Source: an uncultured Eubacteriales bacterium (GTDB taxonomy: Bacteria > Bacillota > Clostridia > Peptostreptococcales > Anaerovoracaceae). From it: a stretch of DNA of 5,051 nt. Location: contig CADBRY010000123.1 of NCBI GenBank assembly GCA_902797195.1, forward strand, positions 1 to 5,051, given 5' to 3'. Below are positions 1 to 5,051 of this stretch, in pieces (position 1 is the stretch's first letter; each line of letters starts with the position of its first letter). A model generated the notes under the pieces. The model ran no database searches, was not told the origin of the DNA, and was given only the letters and a program-made list of their open reading frames with translations. The position numbers and the translations under genes are program-made.

Positions 1-1094
1 GTGTATCTTGAGCAGGCTGTTCCCTCTTCATCTTCGCTTTTGAGGATGCTTATTTTATATGTAAAGGCAACGTCTTCATTGCCACCCTCCTTGCCGAAAC
101 TTATCATGCCGCTTATTCTGGGTGTGAAGTTCGGCTTGTCCGGTTCAAATTCTCTTGTTCTCAGGGCTTCCTCAAAGGTCTTGCCTTCCTTGAGGTGGTC
201 TACTATGGTATCCGTCTGATCACCGTTGGTCACAACAAGATCATCCCCTTCAGATCTGAGTGCGGCGTAGATTATCAGTGAAGGATCCTCAACTTTTTCA
301 GCATCAAAGGGTTCCGTAAAAAGTTCCCCATCCTTCAGGGCAAATACCCTGTTTCTGCTGTTTTCCGATCTTCCCATAATGAAATATGCGCTTACAGCAT
401 CTCCGGAAGGTGTTTTCCCAAGTATTATCCCTCTTCCCGGATAACTGTTGTCCTTTAAAAGATCTCTTACATTGCTTACTGTTCTGCCTTTTTCCATCGC
501 TATTCTCCTCGCTACGATCTCAGCCGCTCTTGGAAGTATTTTCCATTCGGCATTTTCCATTACTCTCTTCTGAAGGCTTTCCGCCGTGTCTTCTCTGCCG
601 ATTTCCACAGCCTTCTGAAGTATTATCTCTCCCCCATCGGGGATCTCATTCACATAGTGTACCGTCGCTCCCGTGACCTTGACCCCGTATTCAAGGGCCT
701 TCTCGTGTACCTTCAATCCGTAGAATCCCTCTCCGCAAAATGAGGGTATCAGCGAGGGATGGACGTTGATCATCCGTTTTTCGTATCTGCGTGTAAAGTC
801 AGGGCTCAGGATCTTCATGAAGCCTGCCAGCACGATCATATCGATCCTGTTGGATTCCAGCTCACTGATTATCGCCTCCTCGAAGGCTTCCTGAGATCCG
901 GCGGCCTTTCCTGAAACCACCGCCGACTTGATCCCTGCATTTTTCGCCCGCTCAAGGCCGTAAGCCTTCTCATTTGAAGACACCACCAAAGCTATTTCCC
1001 CGTGGGGGATCAGTCCTTTTTTTGAAGCGTCAATGAGAGCCTGAAGATTGGTGCCTCCGCCGGATATGAGTACCGCGATCCTGGTTTTTAACAA
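1..1094 (-). CDS. purN: PurN-PurO fusion: GAR transformylase joined to IMP cyclohydrolase (3' end outside window)
   Basis: The frame is open from a TTG at 1094 to the left edge, giving 364 residues without a stop. Residues 1 to about 199 are glycinamide ribonucleotide formyltransferase, which makes FGAR from GAR and 10-formyl-THF. It shows SGGGTNLQ (11-18), MKILSPDF (93-100), NVHPSLIPSF (110-119) and PDGGEIILQ (152-160), so the catalytic Asn110, His112 and Asp153 are present. Residues from about 205 match the PurO-type IMP cyclohydrolase (PF07826), which closes FAICAR to IMP. Its marks are YPGRGIILG (218-226), AYFIMGRSENSRNR (236-249), TNGDQTDTI (289-297) and FTPRISGMISF (323-333). The TTG start is supported by AGGGGGTGG just upstream and by the usual short PurN N-terminus; it overlaps the purM end by 7 nt, suggesting translational coupling. 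PurO is typical of archaea and uncommon in bacteria. The family assignments are firm. That one polypeptide does both jobs is inferred, because an internal start lies at codon 200. Confidence 0.9.
   Translation of the reverse strand, partial: MLKTRIAVLISGGGTNLQALIDASKKGLIPHGEIALVVSSNEKAYGLERAKNAGIKSAVVSGKAAGSQEAFEEAIISELESNRIDMIVLAGFMKILSPDFTRRYEKRMINVHPSLIPSFCGEGFYGLKVHEKALEYGVKVTGATVHYVNEIPDGGEIILQKAVEIGREDTAESLQKRVMENAEWKILPRAAEIVARRIAMEKGRTVSNVRDLLKDNSYPGRGIILGKTPSGDAVSAYFIMGRSENSRNRVFALKDGELFTEPFDAEKVEDPSLIIYAALRSEGDDLVVTNGDQTDTIVDHLKEGKTFEEALRTREFEPDKPNFTPRISGMISFGKEGGNEDVAFTYKISILKSEDEEGTACSRY
495..509 (-). promoter_or_regulatory. Internal Shine-Dalgarno plus in-frame ATG at the PurN/PurO boundary
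   Basis: AGGAG lies at 509-505 and an in-frame ATG (codon 200 of the fusion) at 497-495, separated by 7 nt. The ATG falls between the last PurN helix (residues ~185-199) and the PurO core (YPGRG at 218). A product starting here would read MEKGRTVSNVRDLL and then the PurO core, a plausible length for a free PurO N-terminus. It could be a working internal start or a relic of a once separate purO gene. The sequence alone does not decide. Confidence 0.55.
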
Positions 1095-2119
1095 AGTTCC
1101 ACCCCCTGATCTGACTGCACCACTTCTCCCAGAATGTAGGCATCCTCGCCTTGTTCTTTGAGTATATCCGTTGCCTTTTCAGCATCCTCGGGAGAAACTA
1201 TGCACACCATTCCAACGCCCATGTTGAAGGTGTTGAACATGTCGTGCTCGGAGACTCCACCCTTCTCGGCTATATCCTTGAATACGGGCAGGATCCTCAC
1301 ATCGTCTTTTTTGATCCTGGCCCCAAGACCCTCGGGAAGAGCTCTTGGGATATTCTCGTAAAACCCGCCGCCGGTGATATGGGCTATTGATCTCACATCC
1401 ACCTGCTCCATGAGTTTCAGCACAGGTTTCACATATATCTTCGTTGGGGTCAAAAGAGCGCTGAGAGTCTCCTCGTCCACGGCGACCTCCGGATCATCCG
1501 CACCAAGGCCGTAGATCTTCCTCACAAGAGAAAAACCGTTGGAGTGAACGCCGCTTGAAGGCAGGGCAATCAACACATCCCCCGGTTTTACCTGTTCCGG
1601 ATCCATAAGTCTGCTTCTGTCTGCCATGCCTACGGCAAACCCCGCAAGATCGTATTCATCTTCCGGATAGAAGCCCGGCATTTCCGCCGTCTCTCCTCCG
1701 ATAAGGGCGCATCCCGACTGAACACACCCCTCAGCCACGCCTTTTACGATCTGCTCGATCCTTTCGGGCACGTTTTTGCCGCAGGCGATGTAGTCCAGAA
1801 AGAACAGCGGTTTTGCTCCCGCGCATATTATATCGTTGACGCACATGGCGACACAGTCTATCCCTATTGTGTCGTGCTTGTCCAGTGCAAAGGCAATTTT
1901 CAGCTTGGTCCCTACACCGTCGGTGCCGCTCACCATTACAGGATCTTCTATGCCCTCCATGTCGGGAGCAAACAGACCTCCAAATCCACCAACATCTGAA
2001 AGCACGCCATCCGTCTTGGTTCTGGCAACGTGCTTTTTCATAAGTTTTACCGCTTCATACCCTGCGGTGATATCCACTCCCGATGCTGCATAGGCATCGG
2101 ATCTCGATTCCTTAGTCAT
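1088..2119 (-). CDS. purM: Phosphoribosylformylglycinamidine cyclo-ligase (AIR synthetase)
   Basis: PurM uses ATP to close FGAM into aminoimidazole ribonucleotide (AIR) in the cytoplasm. The 343-residue length is normal for the family. Visible signatures are SGTDGVGTKLKIA (64-76), CVNDII (93-98), GGETAEMPGFY (141-151), PSSGVHSNGFSLVR (187-200), HITGGGFYENIPR (247-259) and FNTFNMGVGM (295-304), covering the N-terminal AIRS fold and the C-terminal AIRS domain. The ATG start has AAGGAG 5 nt upstream and lies 12 nt after the purF stop, so this is a tight operon. Its TAA stop overlaps the purN TTG start by 7 nt. There are no frameshifts or missing motifs. Identification is essentially certain. Confidence 0.98.
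   Translation of the reverse strand: MTKESRSDAYAASGVDITAGYEAVKLMKKHVARTKTDGVLSDVGGFGGLFAPDMEGIEDPVMVSGTDGVGTKLKIAFALDKHDTIGIDCVAMCVNDIICAGAKPLFFLDYIACGKNVPERIEQIVKGVAEGCVQSGCALIGGETAEMPGFYPEDEYDLAGFAVGMADRSRLMDPEQVKPGDVLIALPSSGVHSNGFSLVRKIYGLGADDPEVAVDEETLSALLTPTKIYVKPVLKLMEQVDVRSIAHITGGGFYENIPRALPEGLGARIKKDDVRILPVFKDIAEKGGVSEHDMFNTFNMGVGMVCIVSPEDAEKATDILKEQGEDAYILGEVVQSDQGVELC
1099..1107 (-). promoter_or_regulatory. Shine-Dalgarno for the purN TTG start, inside the purM end
   Basis: AGGGGGTGG, close to AGGAGGTGA, lies in the last codons of purM. The spacing to the TTG at 1094 is 4 nt from its 3' end, or 7 nt from the AGGGGG core. It decides the start because no ATG or GTG in the purN frame fits the family N-terminus better. 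Confidence 0.7.
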
Positions 2120-2131
2120 TGTCTCTCCTTT

Positions 2132-3556
2132 TTACTCTTTGCCGTTCCAACAGTAGGTGCAAACCTGTGATTCATCAAGGCCTATGGCCTTCAGGACGTT
2201 TTCGATGCTCTGGAATTCAAGGGATTCAAAATTGAGTTTTTCACATATGGCCTTGCGCAGAGCCTTGCCTCGTTCCGTCCTTCCATCGCTGTACTCTTCA
2301 ATATGGTTTTCTCCCTCTTTGCCCTCGATCTCCATTATGGTTCTTCTGGCAATGAGTTCGTTATCGGATGTTGACCTTGAGAAATTGAGGAATTTGCAGC
2401 CGTACATGATCGGCGGACAGGCCGAGCGCATGTGGACTTCCTCCGCCCCGTTCTCATAGAGGAACTCAACTGTTTCCTTAAGCTGGGTACCTCTTACGAT
2501 ACTGTCGTCAACAAAGAGGAGTTTCTTGCCTTCTATAAGCTCATGCACAGGCACCAGCTTCATCTTTGCCACCCGGTTTCTCTCCTTCTGATTTACAGGC
2601 ATAAAGCTCCTTGGCCATGTGGGTGTGTATTTGATAAATGGTCTGGCATAATCCACTCCGCATTCGTTGGCATATCCCACCGCATGGGCGATCCCTGAAT
2701 CCGGTACGCCGCAGACATAATCCATGTCGAACTTCTGGCCGTTTTCCTTGTCGTATTGAGCAAGGAGCCGTCCGTTTCTGTTTCTCATGGTCTCAACGTT
2801 GATACCCTCGTATCTGGAATTCGGATAGCCATAGTATGTCCAAAGAAATGCGCATATGCACATCTTCTCAAGAGGTTTTGAAAGGACTTTAATTGAATGA
2901 GGTGTTATTTCGACTATTTCTCCGGGTCCAAGCTCGTGGCAGGTTACATAGCCCAGCTTACCGTAGGCAAAGTGCTCGAAGGATACGCTGTGTCCGTAGT
3001 CGTTCTTGCCTATGAGTATGGGTGTGCGTCCGAACTTGTCCCTGGCTGCGATTATTGAGCCGTCTTCCTTCAGAATGAGGATTGAGACGGAGCCCTTTAT
3101 TGAATCCTGGGCGAACTTCACGCCGTCCACGAAGTCCGTCTTCTGATCTATCAGCGATGCCACAAGCTCAGTGGAGTTTACCCTTCCCCCGCTCATGGCT
3201 TCAAAATGCCCGCCGCTGAAAGCCAGATACTGTTTTTTCAGTTCCTCATCGTTATTGATGACTCCCACGATTATAATGGCATAGGTGCCGTGGTTTGAAT
3301 GGATCATAAGGGGTTGGGGATCAGTATCGCTGATGCATCCTATTCCCGATGTCCCCGTTATGCGTGTGACCAGTTCCTCAAACTTTGTTCTGAAGGGAGA
3401 GTGCTCTATGTTGTGGATCTCCCTTTTGAATCCGTTTTCTTCGTCAAATACAGCGATACCGCCTCTTCTTGTCCCAAGATGAGAATGATAATCGGTACCG
3501 TAAAAGATATCCATCACCACATCTTCTGTTGAGACTGCGCCAAAATATCCGCCCAT
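2132..3556 (-). CDS. purF: PurF-like amidophosphoribosyltransferase lacking the glutaminase nucleophile
   Basis: PurF makes 5-phosphoribosylamine from PRPP, the committed step of purine synthesis. This 474-residue protein has the two-domain layout: an N-terminal Ntn-glutaminase fold (1 to ~225) and a phosphoribosyltransferase domain. The PRPP loop LLFVDDSIVRGTQ (346-358), GVPDSGIAHAVGYA (283-296) and MKLVPV (332-337) are intact. The protein starts MGGYFG where active PurF exposes a Cys (CGxFG). By alignment to E. coli, the HVRYST Arg is Cys74, and the HNGN oxyanion motif and glutaminase Asp are also changed. Cys235, Cys387, Cys466 and Cys469 fit the [4Fe-4S] ligand positions of Bacillus PurF. 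The start is fixed: a TAA in frame directly precedes the ATG, and AAAGGA lies 7 nt upstream. I recall MGG-type PurF relatives in Lachnospiraceae and Bacteroidetes, so this is probably a family, not a local mutation. Whether it uses free ammonia or a partner amidotransferase is unknown. Confidence 0.92.
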   Translation of the reverse strand: MGGYFGAVSTEDVVMDIFYGTDYHSHLGTRRGGIAVFDEENGFKREIHNIEHSPFRTKFEELVTRITGTSGIGCISDTDPQPLMIHSNHGTYAIIIVGVINNDEELKKQYLAFSGGHFEAMSGGRVNSTELVASLIDQKTDFVDGVKFAQDSIKGSVSILILKEDGSIIAARDKFGRTPILIGKNDYGHSVSFEHFAYGKLGYVTCHELGPGEIVEITPHSIKVLSKPLEKMCICAFLWTYYGYPNSRYEGINVETMRNRNGRLLAQYDKENGQKFDMDYVCGVPDSGIAHAVGYANECGVDYARPFIKYTPTWPRSFMPVNQKERNRVAKMKLVPVHELIEGKKLLFVDDSIVRGTQLKETVEFLYENGAEEVHMRSACPPIMYGCKFLNFSRSTSDNELIARRTIMEIEGKEGENHIEEYSDGRTERGKALRKAICEKLNFESLEFQSIENVLKAIGLDESQVCTYCWNGKE

Positions 3557-3571
3557 TTAATTGTCCTTTCC

Positions 3572-3612
3572 GGTTGGCAAAGCCACCTGTTTGCCTGCAG
3601 GCAAAGAGCCTG
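3572..3612 (-). repeat. Nested palindromes in the purE-purF gap
   Basis: The 71-nt gap (3557-3627) holds three short structures. A perfect 16-bp palindrome TTTGCCTGCAGGCAAA lies at 3590-3605. The CAGGC/GCCTG hairpin at 3598-3612 has a 5-nt loop. The GGTGGC/GCCAACC hairpin at 3572-3587 has a 3-nt loop and one bulge. The first two share an arm, so in RNA they exclude each other. CCTGTTT is repeated at 3586-3592 and 3609-3615. No U-tract follows, so it is not an ordinary intrinsic terminator. An operator or an mRNA processing or stability element within the operon is possible. Confidence 0.5.
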
Positions 3613-3627
3613 TTTTAAGTAATGCTA

Positions 3628-4110
3628 TCAGATATTCAGTTCCGAATCTTTTTTCAGAACGTTTTTTGATGCTTCCATCCTCTGATTCCTGAGTCTTTCC
3701 CTCAGTTCACCGTCTTCCGTTGCAAGGATCTGTGCCGCAAGGATAGCCGCGTTTGCCGCTCCATCGATGGCAACGGTGGCCACGGGTATGCCCGATGGCA
3801 TCTGAACGGTGGAAAGCAGCGCATCAAGTCCGTCAAGTGTGGAGGACTTTACCGGCACTCCTATTACCGGAAGAATGCTTGCCGCCGCAATGGATCCTGC
3901 AAGGTGTGCGGCCTTTCCCGCAAAAGCAATCAGGACACCGAAGCCGTTCTCTTCCGCCTTTAAAGCGAAAGCTCTCGTTTCCTCTGGTGTCCTGTGCGCA
4001 GAATAAATATGCGCTTCGTAAGGTATTTCAAGTTTTTTCAGCTGTTCCACAGCCTTTTCAACGACAGGCAAATCGCTGTCACTTCCCATTATCAATCCAA
4101 CTTTTTTCAT
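3628..4110 (-). CDS. purE: 5-(carboxyamino)imidazole ribonucleotide mutase (PurE)
   Basis: PurE forms CAIR. The class I enzyme moves the carboxylate of N5-CAIR, made by PurK, to C4. The 160-residue length is normal. Visible motifs are MGSDSD (8-13), SAHRTPEE (37-44) with the likely catalytic His39, AGKAAHLAG (64-72), LPVIGVPVKSS (80-90), LLSTVQMPSGIPVATVAI (98-115) and AANAAILAAQIL (118-129). The SAHRTP and AHL pattern is class I-like, not the animal type. The glycine-rich loop reads AGKAAHLAG where E. coli has AGGAAHLPG, a mild variation. AGGAG ends 7 nt before the ATG. The stop is TGA followed at once by in-frame TAG. This is the first pur gene after a candidate promoter and probably leads the operon. 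No purK is visible, so it would have to lie elsewhere. Confidence 0.97.
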   Translation of the reverse strand: MKKVGLIMGSDSDLPVVEKAVEQLKKLEIPYEAHIYSAHRTPEETRAFALKAEENGFGVLIAFAGKAAHLAGSIAAASILPVIGVPVKSSTLDGLDALLSTVQMPSGIPVATVAIDGAANAAILAAQILATEDGELRERLRNQRMEASKNVLKKDSELNI

Positions 4111-4117
4111 GTCCGGG

Positions 4118-4122
4118 CTCCT
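4118..4122 (-). promoter_or_regulatory. purE Shine-Dalgarno
   Basis: AGGAG, 7 nt before the ATG at 4110, supports this start over internal ones. Confidence 0.8.
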
Positions 4123-4127
4123 GTTTC

Positions 4128-4163
4128 ATACGGTATTATATCGACATTAAAATAATACCATAT
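4128..4163. repeat. 12-bp inverted repeat over the purE promoter, candidate operator
   Basis: On the plus strand ATACGGTATTAT (4128-4139) and ATAATACCATAT (4152-4163) are inverted repeats with one mismatch, around a 12-nt spacer. The inner 8 bp of each arm match perfectly. One arm contains the likely -10 box and the other contains a second TATAAT. A bound protein would therefore cover the -10 and start site. It does not match the Bacillus PurBox (CCGAAC core) or the E. coli PurR site. The stem is AT-rich with no U-tract, so a terminator is unlikely. Confidence 0.5.
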
Positions 4164-4179
4164 AACAGGTCAAATTCAA
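4152..4179 (-). promoter_or_regulatory. Candidate pur operon promoter
   Basis: Reading the minus strand, TTGAAT (4179-4174) and TATTAT (4157-4152) are separated by 16 nt, and the TATTAT is preceded by TGG, an extended -10 pattern. Transcription would start near 4145, leaving a leader of about 35 nt, too short for a purine riboswitch. A second perfect -10 hexamer, TATAAT at 4140-4135, lacks a good -35 box. TTGACC at 4173-4168 is another possible -35 but is badly spaced. Confidence 0.55.
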
Positions 4180-4187
4180 AAATGATT

Positions 4188-5051
4188 TTACCGGGAAACA
4201 TACCTTATTACGCCCGATGCTCCACCTGCCCCAACGCCTTTCTTTGCACGGATGGAATTTGCGCCCCAACTGCTCTCGGCCGCTTCCACTCTGTATCCAT
4301 TTCCCGCATACATCCACACATGTGTCCCGTTGAAAAGGATGTCTCCTGCTTTGAGTTTTGAAGAGCCGATCCTGCCCATTCTTTTGAATCTTCCATGGCT
4401 GTTATTGGTAGCTGTCCAGGTTGAATAATCCATGTTCCCAAAGATGCATGTGGACTGGTGGTTTGCTCCATGGGTATAGGCTGCGCTCACGAATGGGTTG
4501 CAGCAGTATGTCCTGTCCCATCTGGATCCGGGCTTGGCTTCTTTGTAACGGTATGAGCCGTTCCATTTCTTTCGGTTAGTTCCTCAGTAGTAGCATCCGT
4601 GACAGTGCTCCCTTCTGCCCTTCTTTCCATGCCAGTAACCGCTCTTTCCATATGCAAAACTGTTGTCAGCCGCATGTACGCAGGCCCAGTCCACTGCCGC
4701 CTGAGGGCCCTTGCCTTTCCATACCGCGTGCAGTTGGACGATTTTTTTGCTGCTTCGGGTACTGTACAGTTTATTTGTGCTAACCCTGCTCTTTGCTTTA
4801 AAGGCAACCGCCCCCAGCTGGAACCTCTTCCTGTCCACCTTCCCGTGGGCTTTCCTGTTTGTGATTCCCCCGGTGAGCCAGCCTCTTGAGGTATTCGTGG
4901 CCCATCCCACAAACTCATAGCCGCTTCTCTTGAACTTATTTGCCGCGATAACCGTCGATGTCCCCGTTCTTGAGGTGGAAGTGAAATACCTCTTGTTATT
5001 CCCAAAGGTCCCGTCATTGCCATAGTAGATTATCTTAAAACTGGTATAGGA
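4188..5051 (-). pseudogene. Flg_new-repeat / NlpC-P60-like cell-wall hydrolase, 5' end outside window, one in-frame TGA
   Basis: The frame runs from the right edge to a TAA at 4190-4188: 155 codons, a TGA (4586-4584), then 131 codons. Residues ~5-111 resemble a Listeria-Bacteroides repeat (FKIIYYGNDGT, then GYEFVGWATNT at 44-54, ending VQLHAVWKG), typical of secreted or wall-attached Firmicute proteins. Residues ~117-287 resemble an NlpC/P60-like peptidase: AVDWACVHAADNSF, then YCCNPFVSAAYTHG (182-195, likely nucleophile Cys184), LKAGDILF (233-240) and THVWMYAGNGYRVEA (243-257, likely His244). Homology-like sequence in one frame on both sides of the TGA shows a single gene. I recall relatives with a CYFCGT-type motif where this reads CYY-stop-GT, so the TGA replaces an expected Cys codon. 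A nonsense mutation or sequence error is the simplest reading; selenocysteine is a remote alternative. The downstream part has no credible start of its own. Substrate and signal peptide cannot be judged. Confidence 0.75.
4584..4586 (-). other. In-frame TGA at an apparent Cys position
   Basis: The codon follows C-H-G-C-Y-Y and precedes G-T-N. TGC or TGT would restore a Cys with one base change. No TGA occurs inside the four pur reading frames (1,341 sense codons), which argues against a reassigned genetic code. Confidence 0.85.

Noticed and set aside
386..676. 96-residue plus-strand open frame rich in Leu, Ser and Pro
   Set aside because: It is antisense to the PurN-PurO fusion, which has clear family motifs in its own frame. 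The composition is that of a shadow frame.
3590..3605. E. coli-type PurR operator
   Set aside because: The palindrome has a GCAAA-like edge, but its centre is CTGCAG, not the ACGT-type centre, and it lies between genes and not at the promoter.
4128..4163. Intrinsic terminator of the hydrolase gene
   Set aside because: The stem is AT-rich, the loop is 12 nt, and no U-tract follows on the minus strand.
4111..4170. Purine riboswitch upstream of purE
   Set aside because: The leader after the predicted start site is only about 35 nt, and the three-way junction sequences are absent.
3753..4361. 202-residue plus-strand open frame
   Set aside because: It lies antisense to purE, the purE promoter and the hydrolase end. 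It has no recognisable motif, and purE is certain on the other strand.
4188..4490. Independent small gene starting at GTG 4490
   Set aside because: This start would fall after the CCNPF nucleophile motif and has no good Shine-Dalgarno. The frame upstream, as far as the TGA, still encodes domain sequence.
4584..4586. TGA reassigned to an amino acid across the genome
   Set aside because: None of the 1,341 sense codons in the pur frames is TGA, and Trp, Cys and Gly use normal codons. purE also ends on TGA, although the TAG directly after it makes that weak evidence.
4487..5023. 178-residue minus-strand open frame overlapping the hydrolase
   Set aside because: It is long but shows no domain sequence and is rich in Arg, Gly, Thr and Pro as expected of a shifted frame. 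The Flg_new and NlpC/P60-like motifs are all in the other frame, so it does not indicate a frameshift bypass of the TGA.

Overview
The window looks like a chromosomal segment from a Clostridia-type Firmicute, most like Lachnospiraceae. This rests on strong AGGAG-type ribosome binding sites, a PurF beginning Met-Gly-Gly, a PurO-type (PF07826) IMP cyclohydrolase in place of the usual bacterial PurH cyclohydrolase, and a surface protein joining a Listeria-Bacteroides (Flg_new) repeat to an NlpC/P60-like domain. The taxonomic call comes from family recognition, not from a search. All convincing genes are on the minus strand, so the window reads biologically from right to left.

Region 5051-4188 is the 3' part of a secreted or surface cell-wall-hydrolase-like gene whose 5' end lies outside the window. 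Its frame is open throughout except for one TGA at 4586-4584, at a position where I recall relatives having Cys. Region 4187-4111 is a 77-nt intergenic stretch with a likely purE promoter inside a 36-bp inverted repeat.

Region 4110 to 1 is a purine-biosynthesis operon: purE (4110-3628), a 71-nt gap with nested palindromes, a purF-like gene (3556-2132), purM (2119-1088), and an in-frame PurN-PurO fusion that starts with TTG at 1094 and runs off the left edge. PurF makes phosphoribosylamine, PurN formylates GAR, PurM makes AIR, PurE forms CAIR, and PurO closes the ring to IMP. No PurD, PurL, PurK, PurC, PurB or AICAR transformylase is visible here.

Three points stand out. The PurF-like protein lacks the glutaminase nucleophile and other glutaminase residues, but keeps the PRPP loop and four cysteines in the Fe-S ligand positions of Bacillus-type PurF. 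PurN and PurO are fused, with a strong internal Shine-Dalgarno and ATG exactly at the domain boundary. The hydrolase gene carries a single UGA at an apparent Cys site. There are no RNA genes, CRISPR arrays or insertion sequences that I can support. Apart from the two short intergenic stretches the window is fully coding.
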